Notes: generated from the letters alone by a model not told the origin. 64,000 nt of DNA from Senegalia massiliensis (GCF_900626135.1 NZ_LR130785.1:247899-311898); one strand, 5' to 3'; shown: positions 33,864 through 43,488, counted from the first letter of the stretch. Numbers and translations are program-made.

Positions 33864-35189
33864 TTGAAAAAATACATATTAATACTTTTTTTTATGTCTA
33901 TAGTAATTATCACCTCTTGTAGTGATACAGGTTCTAATAAGGACTCAAAAACTAAAAATTTAACCATATATGTTCCTAGTATGTATAATAATCCTGAACT
34001 TACATTTATAGTGAGTCAAAAAGATAAGTTTGAAAAAGAAAATAATGTGAAAATAAATATAGATACATTAAAAGATACCAAATATGAAGATAGAAATAAA
34101 GCTATAACTTCTATGATGAGTAAAGAAAATGGTCCATCACTTATATTTGTAGGTACAAATGACAGCTATAAATGGTATATAGAATCTGGAGTAGCTTTAA
34201 ATGCAGAAGGAAAAGTTTCAAACAGAAAAAAATTATTGGAATATATAAATATGGATGAACATTTCACGCCTATATCATTAAGTGTATATTCTAGGGTTAT
34301 AAATAAGGCTGTATTAGAAGAAATTGGAGAAAATCCTCCTCCTTTAGAATGGGATTATAGTGATTATAAGGATTTATGGTTAGCTGAGGCTAAGAAGAGG
34401 GGGAAGATATTAAGTGCTCAAACCTATTCAGAAGCATTTAGTGTTATATTTGATAAAATACAATTTGTTAATAGAGAAAAAAAGGAAGCTAATTTTAATA
34501 ATGGCCAAGTAAAACAAGCATTCAAGGAATTCAAAGATATAATACATTCATCATATTTCGAACATCCTGAAAATTATACCTTTGAAAACTATGAAAATTT
34601 ATTAAAAGAGTATAAATCTGAAGAATGGGAAAGAGCTGATGCTATTTCTAATAGTATTTCTAATGAAAGATTATTAGGAGGAGGAGGTTTTAATGTATTA
34701 TTTCCTATAACTAAATTTGATAGTATCATGATGAAAAAATATATTCATCAACCTCCAATAAAAAGTAAAAATGGTAATATTCTAACAAGTGGATTTATAG
34801 TTAATAGAAATGGTGAAAATATAGATCTTGCTTGGAAGTTTTTAGATTATGTTCTACAAGAAGAAGTTCAACAAAATATGATAAACTACAATCACTACTA
34901 TATGTATCCTGTATTACAAAGTTTAGAAGAAGATTTAATGAAAACAATAAAGCAAAAAGGAGATATTCCAGAAAGATTTCTGAAAATTAGAGAAATTGTA
35001 TTAGAAAAAATTATAGATGGAGAATATTCTGTAATAGTACCTGGTAATTCTGCACCTGATACTGAAAAAGCAAATTTATATCAATTAACTATAGATTATG
35101 TATTTTCTGAAGAGGAGTTTACTGAGAAAGAATTAACCTATAGGCTTAAAATAATAGAAGACACATACAATATTTGGTTAAATGAATAG
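33864..35189 (+). CDS. ABC-importer solute-binding lipoprotein (sugar type)
   Basis: 441 residues from TTG 33864 after GGGGGAG. The signal peptide ends in a lipobox IITSC (Cys19). The mature protein has the family 1 extracellular solute-binding fold: KNLTIYVPSM, KFEKENNVKINI, GPSLIFVGTND and the C-terminal AWKFLDYVLQEEVQQNM. Such proteins bring oligosaccharides or glycerol phosphate compounds to MalF/MalG-type permeases; the substrate cannot be inferred. It heads a five-gene block inserted between tmk and the yaaQ homologue. No ATPase gene follows. Confidence 0.88.
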   Translation: MKKYILILFFMSIVIITSCSDTGSNKDSKTKNLTIYVPSMYNNPELTFIVSQKDKFEKENNVKINIDTLKDTKYEDRNKAITSMMSKENGPSLIFVGTNDSYKWYIESGVALNAEGKVSNRKKLLEYINMDEHFTPISLSVYSRVINKAVLEEIGENPPPLEWDYSDYKDLWLAEAKKRGKILSAQTYSEAFSVIFDKIQFVNREKKEANFNNGQVKQAFKEFKDIIHSSYFEHPENYTFENYENLLKEYKSEEWERADAISNSISNERLLGGGGFNVLFPITKFDSIMMKKYIHQPPIKSKNGNILTSGFIVNRNGENIDLAWKFLDYVLQEEVQQNMINYNHYYMYPVLQSLEEDLMKTIKQKGDIPERFLKIREIVLEKIIDGEYSVIVPGNSAPDTEKANLYQLTIDYVFSEEEFTEKELTYRLKIIEDTYNIWLNE

Positions 35190-35198
35190 GGGGATATC

Positions 35199-36032
35199 AT
35201 GGGGGGAAAATTGAATGACATAAGAAAGTTTAAAAACATAACTTTTCTTTTGCCTAGCTTAATTGGATTTTTTACTTTATATATAATACCATTTGTAATT
35301 GGTATAAGAATATCATTTAGTGAAACAACTTTTAATTCTAATTTTGCTGGATTTAAAAATTATATATATGTATTTAAAAGTGAAGCATTTCAACTTGCAA
35401 TTAAAAATACTTCTATTTTTATGTTACTAGGTATTCCTTTAATTATTATAATATCTTTTTTATTAGCTTTATCTATATTTGAACTTAAAGTAAATCCTAT
35501 TATAAAATTATTCATAATCTTACCTATTGCAATACCTACAGCTAGCATATCAGCATTTTTTGAAAAGAGTTTTGGTATATATGGTTTAAATTTACTTGAT
35601 TCTAAATATGCTATGATTGTTGTTATAATTATGTTTTTATGGAAAAACACTGGATATAATTTAATAATATATCTAGCAGGTCTTACACAAATTGATAAAT
35701 CAGCTATAGAAGCAGCTAAAATAGATGGAGCAAACTATTGGGGCCTTGTTAGATATATTATAATACCTTTACTTACACCTACTACTGTTATAGTTGGAAT
35801 AATAACTATAATCAACTCATTTAAAGTATTTAAAGAAATTTACATACTACAAGGGAAGTATCCAAATCCAAACTTATATATGTTACAACATTACTTAACA
35901 AATAAATTTAATAGTATAGAATATCATCATTTAACATCTGCTGCTTATATTTTTACATTAATGATATTAGCATTTATATTTTTATTTGTCTTTTTAGATA
36001 GGAGATATAGCAAAAAGGTAGGTGATAATTGA
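35199..36032 (+). CDS. ABC importer permease, MalF/UgpA type
   Basis: 277 residues; ATG after AGGGGGA. Six membrane segments and the EAA loop EAAKIDGANYWGLVRYIIIP, which docks the ATPase. The N-terminal NITFLLPSLIGFFTLYIIPF is typical. It overlaps the next gene by one base (TGATG), the classic arrangement of a permease pair. Confidence 0.9.
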   Translation: MGGKLNDIRKFKNITFLLPSLIGFFTLYIIPFVIGIRISFSETTFNSNFAGFKNYIYVFKSEAFQLAIKNTSIFMLLGIPLIIIISFLLALSIFELKVNPIIKLFIILPIAIPTASISAFFEKSFGIYGLNLLDSKYAMIVVIIMFLWKNTGYNLIIYLAGLTQIDKSAIEAAKIDGANYWGLVRYIIIPLLTPTTVIVGIITIINSFKVFKEIYILQGKYPNPNLYMLQHYLTNKFNSIEYHHLTSAAYIFTLMILAFIFLFVFLDRRYSKKVGDN

Positions 36033-36844
36033 TGAAAAAGATAGTATATATATTTATAATTTTATTGTCATTATTATTTTTACTTCCTATAATTTATACA
36101 GTTGCAAATTCTTTTATGACATTTATTCAATTGTCAAAAGATAGTATCCAATTAATACCTGAACAATTCAATCTACAGCAATATTATTCACTAGTCATAA
36201 ATAAAACTGAATATTTCAAGTTCTTTTTAAATTCTATAAAAATCACGATTTTTATTATATTAGGTCAAGTGATTATAGGTGTATTTGCAGCATATACATT
36301 TGCAAAAGTAAAATTTCCAGGTAAAAAAATATTATTTGTTTTATATGTTTTCTTACTTTTACTACCTTATCAAGTAACTCTTGTTCCAAACTTTCTGCTA
36401 TTTGATACATTAGATAGATCTGGTATAACAATATTAGATACTCATTTAGCCCTTATAATACCTGGAATATTTTATCCACTAGGAGTTTTTATATTGACTC
36501 AATTTATAAAAGGGATCCCTAATGAACTTATAGAAGCAGCTAAGATAGATGGTGCAGGAACTTTAACTATTTTAAGAAAAGTAGTATTACCTATAATAAA
36601 ACCTGCTATATTTGCACTTATAATTCTTACATTTATAGATAATTGGAATCTTATAGATCAAGCTATAGTATTAATTGAAGATGACAAAAAGATGCCTTTA
36701 TCTGTATTTCTAAATACTATATATACAAAAGATAAATCTGTATTTTTTGCAGGAGCAGCACTTTATATAATACCAGCTATATTTATATTTAATAAAGGAG
36801 AGAAGTATTTAAGTGAAGGACTTATACTAGGGGGAGATAAGTAA
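36032..36844 (+). CDS. ABC importer permease, MalG/UgpE type
   Basis: 270 residues from ATG 36032, seven bases after AGGTGAT; a TTG codon lies just upstream. Six membrane segments with the EAA loop EAAKIDGAGTLTILRKVVLP. The FMTFIQLSKDSIQLIPEQFN ectoloop after the first segment is family-typical. Overlaps the adaptor gene by one base. With the upstream permease it would form the membrane channel; an ATPase encoded elsewhere (MsmK-like) would be required. Confidence 0.9.
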   Translation: MKKIVYIFIILLSLLFLLPIIYTVANSFMTFIQLSKDSIQLIPEQFNLQQYYSLVINKTEYFKFFLNSIKITIFIILGQVIIGVFAAYTFAKVKFPGKKILFVLYVFLLLLPYQVTLVPNFLLFDTLDRSGITILDTHLALIIPGIFYPLGVFILTQFIKGIPNELIEAAKIDGAGTLTILRKVVLPIIKPAIFALIILTFIDNWNLIDQAIVLIEDDKKMPLSVFLNTIYTKDKSVFFAGAALYIIPAIFIFNKGEKYLSEGLILGGDK

Positions 36845-37923
36845 TGAAAAAAATAGTAATGGTTTTTTTTATATTGATAATTTTTATGGGCTTTTTTTCT
36901 AAAAGTATAATAAATTTATTTTTACCACAAGTAAAAGTAACAGGAGCTACTGGTTCTCCTGTAGAAAAGTCAATACAAGTAAATGGACAAGTAGTTGCAA
37001 ATAATATGATAGATATAAGGCTTCCTGGTTCTGTAATAATAAAAGAATTTTTAGTGGAAAATGGTGATGAAGTAGAAAAAGGTACTCCTATATTTAAAAT
37101 TGATACAACTTATGGAATAAAAGGTAATAGTGAAATAATAGAAGAGTATAAAGATAGCCTAGAAATAGAAAAAATCAGAAAGAATAGTTTGGAACAATTA
37201 GGTGAAGGAGCTAAAGAGCAACTTGAAATATTAAACAAACAAATAGAACAAATAGAGGCAAAGATAAAACGTTTGGAAAAAGCAAATACTTTTTATCAAA
37301 AAGTAGATAAAAATGGAGTATATAAAGCAGAAACAGATGGAATAGTCATAAATTTAAATAATACAAATGTTCCTTTAGTCCAAGATGCAATTATTCTTCA
37401 AATAGCAAATGTAAAGGGAAAAGAGGATTATAAATATGTGGCAAACTTTTCAAGAGATCAATATGATTTTATCAATCAAGTAGGTGAAATAGAATTACAA
37501 AAAGAATATTATGATGATGTTACAAAGCTTAAAATAAATAATATAAATACTGTAGTTGAAGATGATATGATGAAATTAGAAGCTAATTTCACCAATGATT
37601 ATCCTAGAAATTTATTTATAGGAGAGAAGTTAAATGCTAAGATAGTTATGAAAAAAAAGATAAAGGGTTATCTCACTGTTTCAAAAGCAGTATTGAATCC
37701 TTATGGAGATTTTATAAATGGAAATGATGCAGATATTTATATCGTAGAAGAAAAGGATGGTATATTAGGCAAAGAATATATTGCTAAAAGGATAAATGTA
37801 AAAATGGAAGTGATAGGAGATCATGAAGTTATAGTATCAGGGTTAGATAGACCAAGACTTAGAGTTATAACAAATCCATCATATAAAATAAAAGATGGAT
37901 CAAAGGTGTTTATATGGGAATAA
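36844..37923 (+). CDS. HlyD/MacA-like membrane fusion (adaptor) protein
   Basis: 359 residues; ATG overlaps the permease stop (TAATG). An N-terminal anchor (about residues 5-25) is followed by a lipoyl-like half (QVNGQVVANNMIDIRLPGSV, VENGDEVEKGTPIFKID), a helical hairpin of about 40 residues (about 98-142, Glu/Gln/Lys-rich), the second lipoyl half, and a beta-barrel part. These proteins normally connect MacB-type exporters to extracellular or outer-membrane partners. Finding one behind two importer permeases is unusual. Its reading frame overlaps the next gene by 10 bases. Confidence 0.82.
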   Translation: MKKIVMVFFILIIFMGFFSKSIINLFLPQVKVTGATGSPVEKSIQVNGQVVANNMIDIRLPGSVIIKEFLVENGDEVEKGTPIFKIDTTYGIKGNSEIIEEYKDSLEIEKIRKNSLEQLGEGAKEQLEILNKQIEQIEAKIKRLEKANTFYQKVDKNGVYKAETDGIVINLNNTNVPLVQDAIILQIANVKGKEDYKYVANFSRDQYDFINQVGEIELQKEYYDDVTKLKINNINTVVEDDMMKLEANFTNDYPRNLFIGEKLNAKIVMKKKIKGYLTVSKAVLNPYGDFINGNDADIYIVEEKDGILGKEYIAKRINVKMEVIGDHEVIVSGLDRPRLRVITNPSYKIKDGSKVFIWE

Positions 37924-38954
37924 AGAAAACTATATTAATAATATTCTTTATTATACTTTTATTATTTGGTTATGCAATTTTAAATATGAATTACAATAAA
38001 GATGCAGTAAAAATAACTTTAGATCAGCCTATAACTAAGGAACAATTTAACTTTATAAATGAAAGACTATATATAAAAGATTATGCTATAAATTATAGTA
38101 AAAATTATAAGAATAAAGAAATTATTATGACTGATGGTAATAATTTAGATATAAAAAATATAGATTTAGTAAAAGGAGATTTTTTATATTCCACGGATAA
38201 AAAAATAGCTGTAATAGGTGATGATATAGCTGAAAAAAATTATAGTTTTTCAAACATTACAGGAAAAGAAATAAATGTATTTGATGAAAATTATGAAATT
38301 ATAGGTATTATAAAGGATAATAATAACATTTACATACCATATGATGAAAAAAAATTAAATGAATATTGGGATGAAGTATCAATTAGCTATGTACCTGTAA
38401 ATCAAGAAGAAACTGATTTTTTTATAAGAGATGTAGAAGTTTTACTTAAAACTATAGGAATAAATGTTATAGATACTATAATTTATAAAGATAATATAGA
38501 TAGCTTTCTAAATATCATTATACTATTATCTATATTTATAATTATAAAGTTATCTATATATTTGTATTTAAAAATAAAGAAGAATATAAAGACTTTAACA
38601 GCTTATTATAATCAAAACAAAAGAAGAGAATACTTTCATAAGTTTATTTATATTAAAAGAAAACCTATATCTTTATTAATACTAAAGTTAATAGTATTTA
38701 TTTCTATTATATATATTGCTATATTTTCATTAAGATATTTAACTATACCTAATAGTTTGATACCTAGTAATTTGTTTTCTTTGTTATCTTATAGAGATGT
38801 AATTTTAAGAATCTATGAAAAATTCTTATATTATATGCAAAGTGGATTTATCAGTATATGGATAGATACCATAAAACTATATGGTATAATATTTGTAATA
38901 TTTATAATTATAAATATACTGGTTACAATACTAATTAGAGATGTTAAAGAATAA
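37914..38954 (+). CDS. MacB-PCD/FtsX-like membrane protein
   Basis: 346 residues; ATG after AAGGTG inside the adaptor gene. Topology: one membrane segment near residues 5-23, a large extracellular domain (about 30-190), then three segments near 198-220, 250-275 and 318-342. That is the layout of MacB/FtsX-type permeases, and the ectodomain has the MacB_PCD pattern (VKGDFLYSTDKKIAVIGDDI, GKEINVFDENYEIIGIIKDN). The transmembrane part is divergent, so the family call is moderate. The matching ATPase (MacB/LolD type) is absent from the locus. Confidence 0.65.
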   Translation: MGIKKTILIIFFIILLLFGYAILNMNYNKDAVKITLDQPITKEQFNFINERLYIKDYAINYSKNYKNKEIIMTDGNNLDIKNIDLVKGDFLYSTDKKIAVIGDDIAEKNYSFSNITGKEINVFDENYEIIGIIKDNNNIYIPYDEKKLNEYWDEVSISYVPVNQEETDFFIRDVEVLLKTIGINVIDTIIYKDNIDSFLNIIILLSIFIIIKLSIYLYLKIKKNIKTLTAYYNQNKRREYFHKFIYIKRKPISLLILKLIVFISIIYIAIFSLRYLTIPNSLIPSNLFSLLSYRDVILRIYEKFLYYMQSGFISIWIDTIKLYGIIFVIFIIINILVTILIRDVKE

Positions 38955-39009
38955 ATTATAAATAAAGTGGTATATATATAATATAAATAACAATAAAGGG
39001 GGCATACCT

Positions 39010-39339
39010 ATGAAACTTGTAATTTCAATAGTACAAGATGAAGATGCACACAAATTAATGGATAAGCTAATGAAAAATAAATTTGGAGTAACAAAACTTG
39101 CATCTACTGGAGGATTTTTAAGATCAGGAAATACAACATTAATAATAGGTGTAGAAAATGAACGTGTAGATGAAGTTATAGAGCTTATAGATAGTATAGC
39201 GAAGACTAGAACTCAAATAGCAACAACTCCACCTTTAACAACTTGGTCACAAGGAGTATATATGCCATATCCAGTAGAAGTGGAGGTAGGGGGAGCTACT
39301 ATATTTGTAGTAGACGTAGAAAAGTTTGAAAAGGTATAA
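39010..39339 (+). CDS. darA: Cyclic di-AMP receptor, PII-like (DarA/PstA, YaaQ)
   Basis: 109 residues; ATG after AAAGGGGG. The sequence is highly conserved: MKLVISIVQDEDAHKLMDKL, then the c-di-AMP-binding TKLASTGGFLRSGNTTLIIG and PVEVEVGGATIFVVDV. The protein is a homotrimer that changes its loops on binding c-di-AMP; its target is unknown. It keeps the B. subtilis position upstream of holB. The usual yaaR gene between them is absent. Confidence 0.95.
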   Translation: MKLVISIVQDEDAHKLMDKLMKNKFGVTKLASTGGFLRSGNTTLIIGVENERVDEVIELIDSIAKTRTQIATTPPLTTWSQGVYMPYPVEVEVGGATIFVVDVEKFEKV

Positions 39340-39360
39340 TCAATATAAATTTTATGATAT

Positions 39361-39398
39361 AATAAATTAGAGGATGATGTGTCATCCTCTAATTTATT
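39361..39398. terminator. Hairpin terminator after darA
   Basis: A 17-bp perfect stem (39361-39377 with 39382-39398) with a TGTG loop; A/T-rich ends but no long T run. Confidence 0.7.
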
Positions 39399-39431
39399 GT
39401 TTAGTGAGTTTTACTTTGTTTGGAGGATATT

Positions 39432-40409
39432 ATGAATTTTAATGATATTATAGGTCAAAACATTATAAAAAATAGGCTTCAACATGCTATAAAAAATAAA
39501 CATATAGCACATGCATACATATTTCAAGGTGAAGCTGGAATTGGTAAAACAATGATGGCAAAAGTATTTTCAAAAGCTCTTCTGTGTAAAGAAAATGGTA
39601 TAAATTCATGTGATAAATGTAGTTCTTGTATTAAATTTGATTCCTTAAATCATCCAGATTTTCATATAGAAGAAAAGGAAGGTAAATCATTTAAAAAAGA
39701 ACAAGTGGAAGAAATGATGAAAAAAATTAGGACATTACCTTATGAAGAAGGTAAAAAAGTATTTTTAATAAAAAGTGCTGATAAAATGACAGTGGAAGCA
39801 CAAAATGCATTTTTGAAGACATTAGAAGAACCGCCAGAAGATACTATAATAATATTAATAGTAGAAAATACTAAAGGATTACTTCCTACTATAATATCTA
39901 GAAGTCAGATATTAAAATTTTCCCCTTTAAAAAATCAAGAAATTGAAACCTATATAGAAAATAAATATAATATCCAAAATGAAAAAGCACATTTTATAGC
40001 TAGTTTTTCTAAAGGTAATATGGGGAAAGCTATAGATTTAGCTGATTCTGATGAATTTAATGCCTTAAGGGAAGAACTGATAAATATAATTAGTAGTAGT
40101 ATAGATAAAGAAAGTTTTAGAGTGTTTAGTCAAAGTGATTTTTTTGAAGAAAATAGTGAAAATATAGAATTAATATTTAATATGATGTTAACTTGGTTTA
40201 GAGACTTATTAATTTATAAAAATACAGATAGAAATGAACTTATAATAAATAATGATAAAAAAAATGTGCTTAGAGAACAAGCATTTAAGCTTTCTAATAG
40301 GAAAATTCATGATATAATAGATAATATATTAGAAACAGAAGATAATATAAAGAGTAATGTCAATATTAAAATTAGTATAGAATTACTTCTCTTAAATATA
40401 GGGGGTTAA
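39432..40409 (+). CDS. holB: DNA polymerase III delta' subunit
   Basis: 325 residues from ATG 39432 after TTGGAGG; that TTG opens a longer frame but is part of the ribosome site. Clamp-loader subunit. GEAGIGKT (intact P-loop), the zinc cysteines CKENGINSCDKCSSC and the SRC-like ISRSQ motif are visible. In E. coli delta' the P-loop is non-functional; in Gram-positives, as here, it is often retained. Followed by ricT five bases later. Confidence 0.94.
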   Translation: MNFNDIIGQNIIKNRLQHAIKNKHIAHAYIFQGEAGIGKTMMAKVFSKALLCKENGINSCDKCSSCIKFDSLNHPDFHIEEKEGKSFKKEQVEEMMKKIRTLPYEEGKKVFLIKSADKMTVEAQNAFLKTLEEPPEDTIIILIVENTKGLLPTIISRSQILKFSPLKNQEIETYIENKYNIQNEKAHFIASFSKGNMGKAIDLADSDEFNALREELINIISSSIDKESFRVFSQSDFFEENSENIELIFNMMLTWFRDLLIYKNTDRNELIINNDKKNVLREQAFKLSNRKIHDIIDNILETEDNIKSNVNIKISIELLLLNIGG

Positions 40410-40414
40410 TATAA

Positions 40415-41224
40415 ATGGTTAAAGTAGTTGGAGTTAGGTTCAAAAAAGCAGGTAAAATATATTATTTTGATCCTGATGAGACTGGAATACAAAAAGATAA
40501 TTATGCAATAGTAGAAACAGCTAGAGGTGTAGAATTTGGCCAAGTAGTAGTAGGTCCAAAACAAGTAACAGATAAAGAAATAGAAGACATACTACCTCTT
40601 AAGCCTGTCATAAGAATTGCTACAAAAGAAGATATAGAAAATAACAAAGAAAATAAATTAAAAGAAGAACATGCATTTACTGTATGTACAGAAAAAATAG
40701 ATGAACATAATCTTGAAATGAAGTTAGTAGATGTAGAATATACTTTTGATAATAACAAAGTTATCTTTTATTTTACAGCAGATGGTAGAGTAGATTTTAG
40801 AGATCTAGTTAAAGATTTAGCTTCAATATTTAGAACTAGAATAGAACTTAGACAAATTGGTGTAAGAGATGAAGCTAAAATGATAGGTGGAATAGGACCT
40901 TGTGGAATATCTCTTTGTTGTAATACCTTTTTAGGTGAATTTGATCCTGTAAGTATAAAAATGGCAAAAGAGCAAAACTTATCTCTAAATCCTACAAAGA
41001 TATCAGGATTATGTGGTAGACTTATGTGTTGTCTTAGATATGAACATAAAACATATGAAGAATCAATAGCAAAATTACCAGATATTGGCAAGAAAGTAAA
41101 AACTCCTAGGGGAAGTGGAATAGTTGTAGACACTAATCCACTTCTTGAAATGGTAAAAGTTAAAATTAAGACAGAAGAGGATTTAGAAGAAATAATTCCA
41201 TTTGTATTAGATGAAATAAAATAA
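40415..41224 (+). CDS. ricT: PSP1 domain protein RicT (YaaT)
   Basis: 269 residues; ATG after AGGGGGTT. The PSP1 domain carries the conserved cysteines GPCGISLCCNTF and GLCGRLMCCLRYEH that bind an iron-sulfur cluster in the RicAFT (Y-complex) of B. subtilis, which promotes RNase Y mRNA maturation and sporulation phosphorelay activity. Length and motifs are normal. Its partners RicA and RicF are not in the window. Confidence 0.92.
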   Translation: MVKVVGVRFKKAGKIYYFDPDETGIQKDNYAIVETARGVEFGQVVVGPKQVTDKEIEDILPLKPVIRIATKEDIENNKENKLKEEHAFTVCTEKIDEHNLEMKLVDVEYTFDNNKVIFYFTADGRVDFRDLVKDLASIFRTRIELRQIGVRDEAKMIGGIGPCGISLCCNTFLGEFDPVSIKMAKEQNLSLNPTKISGLCGRLMCCLRYEHKTYEESIAKLPDIGKKVKTPRGSGIVVDTNPLLEMVKVKIKTEEDLEEIIPFVLDEIK

Positions 41225-41309
41225 ATTAAATTAATTAAATATGATAAAAAAAAGCTTTTAATATTGTGAAAGAAATGTTAAAATGAATATGGATAAGGGG
41301 GTGAAACTG

Positions 41310-41480
41310 ATGGCTTATTTTATAAATGATGATTGCATTAGCTGTGGAGCTTGCGAGCCTGAGTGCCCAGTAAGTGTTATTAGTGCAGGTGATGATAAAT
41401 ACGTTATAGATCAAGATGGATGCATTGATTGTGGAGCTTGCGCAAATGTTTGTCCAGTAGATGCTCCTCAACCAGAGTAA
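41310..41480 (+). CDS. 2[4Fe-4S] ferredoxin
   Basis: 56 residues from ATG 41310, with AAGGGGGTG upstream. Two clusters: CISCGACEPEC and CIDCGACANVC, each followed by a proline (CP) as in clostridial ferredoxins. It is a soluble low-potential electron carrier of anaerobes. In B. subtilis yabA lies here, so the ferredoxin is a clostridial replacement. Confidence 0.96.
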   Translation: MAYFINDDCISCGACEPECPVSVISAGDDKYVIDQDGCIDCGACANVCPVDAPQPE

Positions 41481-41492
41481 TATTAAATATCC

Positions 41493-41526
41493 AAAGGCCC
41501 TATTAAATTGAAGGGTCTTTTTTATT
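41493..41526 (+). terminator. Terminator of ferredoxin gene
   Basis: A 9-bp stem (41493-41501 with 41512-41520, one G-U pair), then T6. Confidence 0.8.
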
Positions 41527-41583
41527 GTCTAAAAATCCGTAGAAATGATATAATAATAATATACTTAGTTAAAAGGTGATAAT

Positions 41584-42318
41584 ATGCTTAAAGAAAATGA
41601 AAGAATTGATGATATTGAGCTTAAGGGGCTCAAAATAATTCAAAATAAAGATGGTTTTTGTTTTGGAATAGATGCTGTTTTAATTGCAAATTTTTGTGAA
41701 ATAAAAAAGAATGCAACTGTAGTAGATCTAGGCACAGGTACTGGAATAATACCCCTTATATTATGGGGGAAAAATAATATAAGAAAAATATATGGGATAG
41801 AAGTGCAAAAAGAAGTTGCAGAAATGGCACAAAGAAGCATGAAGTTAAATAATTTAGAAGAACAAATTGAAATATTAAATATAGATCTAAAAGATACAGA
41901 TAAATATATAAAAAGAGATTTAGTAGATGTAGTAGTATCTAATCCACCATATATGAGTAGTGGAGATGGTATTGTAAATCCAAGTGATAAAAAAGCTATA
42001 TCTAGACATGAAATATTATGTAATTTAGAAGATGTAATAGTAAGTGCAAAAAAGGTTCTGAAAGATAATGGTAAGTTTTTTATGATACATAGACCACACA
42101 GACTTGCAGATATAGTAGAACTCTTAAGAAAACATAGACTGGAACCAAAAACAATGAGATTTGTATATCCAAAAATGGGTAAATCACCAAATATGGTACT
42201 TATTAAAGCATCAAAATATGGAAATCCAGAGCTTAAAATTAAACCTCCATTATATGTGTATGACCAAAATGGAAATTATACAAAGGAAATAAATGAGATA
42301 TATGGCAGATTAGATTAG
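41584..42318 (+). CDS. TrmN6-like N6-adenine methyltransferase (YabB)
   Basis: 244 residues; ATG after AAAGGTGA. A Rossmann methyltransferase: VVDLGTGTGIIPLIL (SAM site) and the catalytic SNPPY with N6-adenine specificity. The E. coli homologue modifies A37 of tRNA1(Val); the target here is probably also tRNA. The gene is at its usual position before rsmI; the GIY-YIG gene yazA is missing between them. Confidence 0.9.
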   Translation: MLKENERIDDIELKGLKIIQNKDGFCFGIDAVLIANFCEIKKNATVVDLGTGTGIIPLILWGKNNIRKIYGIEVQKEVAEMAQRSMKLNNLEEQIEILNIDLKDTDKYIKRDLVDVVVSNPPYMSSGDGIVNPSDKKAISRHEILCNLEDVIVSAKKVLKDNGKFFMIHRPHRLADIVELLRKHRLEPKTMRFVYPKMGKSPNMVLIKASKYGNPELKIKPPLYVYDQNGNYTKEINEIYGRLD

Positions 42319-42329
42319 GAGTGAACAAT

Positions 42330-43178
42330 ATGAGTACAGTAGGAAAATTATTTATATGTCCTACACCTATAGGAAACTTGGAAGATATAACAATAAGAAC
42401 ATTAAATACACTTAAAAGTGTAGATTTAATAGCAGCAGAAGATACTAGACATACTTTAAAATTATTAAATCATTTCGATATTAAAAAGCCTCTTATTTCT
42501 TATCATGAACATAATAAAAAAGAAAAATCTGAAGTTTTGATAGAAAAACTATATGATGGTGATAATATTGCACTTGTAAGTGATGCAGGTATGCCTGGTA
42601 TATCTGATCCTGGTAGTGATATGGTAAAAAAATCAATAGATAATGGAATAGAAGTAGATGTATTACCTGGTGCTACAGCTAGTATACTTGGATTAATATT
42701 ATCTGGACTTTCTACAGAGAAATTTGTATTTGAAGGATTTCTTTCTTCTAAACAAAAAGAAAGAATAGAGAGATTAACAGAACTAAAATTAGAATATAGA
42801 ACAATAATTTTTTATGAGTCTCCTCATAGGCTAAAAGATATGTTAGAAGACTTATTAGAAATTTTAGGAAATCGAAACATATCAGTAGCACGAGAACTGA
42901 CTAAGAAATATCAAGAGGTTATTAGAAGTGACATAAGAGAGGCACTAGATAGATTTAAAAAACAATCACCAAAAGGTGAATTTGTAATTGTAGTTGAAGG
43001 TGTAGATAAAGAAGATATAAAAGATATAGAGGATGATTTATGGGCTAGCTTAACTATAAAAGAACATATATTAGAATATATGAAAAAAGGATATAGCAAA
43101 AAAGAGTCTGTAAAAAAGGTATCTAAGGAAAGAAATATTCCAAAAAGAGAAGTATATAAAGAGAGTATTGATTTATAG
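42330..43178 (+). CDS. rsmI: 16S rRNA (cytidine-1402 2'-O)-methyltransferase
   Basis: 282 residues from ATG 42330, eight bases after TAGGAG. The tetrapyrrole-methylase fold signature CPTPIGNLEDITIRTL, AAEDTRHT, SDAGMPGISDPG and GATASILGLILSGL are intact, as is the C-terminal helical domain. It methylates C1402 in the ribosomal P site. It ends convergently with abrB. Confidence 0.96.
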   Translation: MSTVGKLFICPTPIGNLEDITIRTLNTLKSVDLIAAEDTRHTLKLLNHFDIKKPLISYHEHNKKEKSEVLIEKLYDGDNIALVSDAGMPGISDPGSDMVKKSIDNGIEVDVLPGATASILGLILSGLSTEKFVFEGFLSSKQKERIERLTELKLEYRTIIFYESPHRLKDMLEDLLEILGNRNISVARELTKKYQEVIRSDIREALDRFKKQSPKGEFVIVVEGVDKEDIKDIEDDLWASLTIKEHILEYMKKGYSKKESVKKVSKERNIPKREVYKESIDL

Positions 43179-43222
43179 AAAAAAATAATTTCTAAGCTAA
43201 ATAGGAGAAGCTTAGAAATTAT
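43179..43222 (-). terminator. Terminator of abrB
   Basis: A 14-bp stem (43185-43198 with 43209-43222); on the minus strand it is followed by a run of seven T. On the plus strand A residues follow, so it mainly serves abrB. Confidence 0.8.
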
Positions 43223-43251
43223 AAAAAAATTTGATTGAATCTGACTGAGTA

Positions 43252-43488
43252 TTATTTAATTTCAGATTTACAATCTTCACAAATATTTTTTCCTTTAAAT
43301 TGACTTACTCCTTCTGCTTCTCCACAGAATATACATGCTGGAGCATATTTTTTAAGTATAATTTTTTCTCCGTCTACAAATATTTCTAGAGCATCTCTTT
43401 CAGCTATGTCTAATGTTCTTCTTAGTTCGATTGGTAGAACAACTCTTCCAAGCTCGTCCACTTTTCTTACAATACCAGTTGATTTCAT
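43252..43488 (-). CDS. abrB: AbrB family transition-state regulator
   Basis: 78 residues on the minus strand; ATG 43488 has AGGAGGAT upstream, and an in-frame ATG at 43524 precedes that site. The N-terminal swapped-hairpin DNA-binding domain is nearly that of B. subtilis AbrB: MKSTGIVRKVDELGRVVLPI, then ALEIFVDGEKIILKKY. The C-terminal part is a short Cys-x-x-Cys pair domain (CIFCGE and CEDC), common in clostridial homologues and different from Bacillus. AbrB represses genes of stationary phase and sporulation. It is transcribed against its neighbours, as in B. subtilis. Confidence 0.94.
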   Translation of the reverse strand: MKSTGIVRKVDELGRVVLPIELRRTLDIAERDALEIFVDGEKIILKKYAPACIFCGEAEGVSQFKGKNICEDCKSEIK

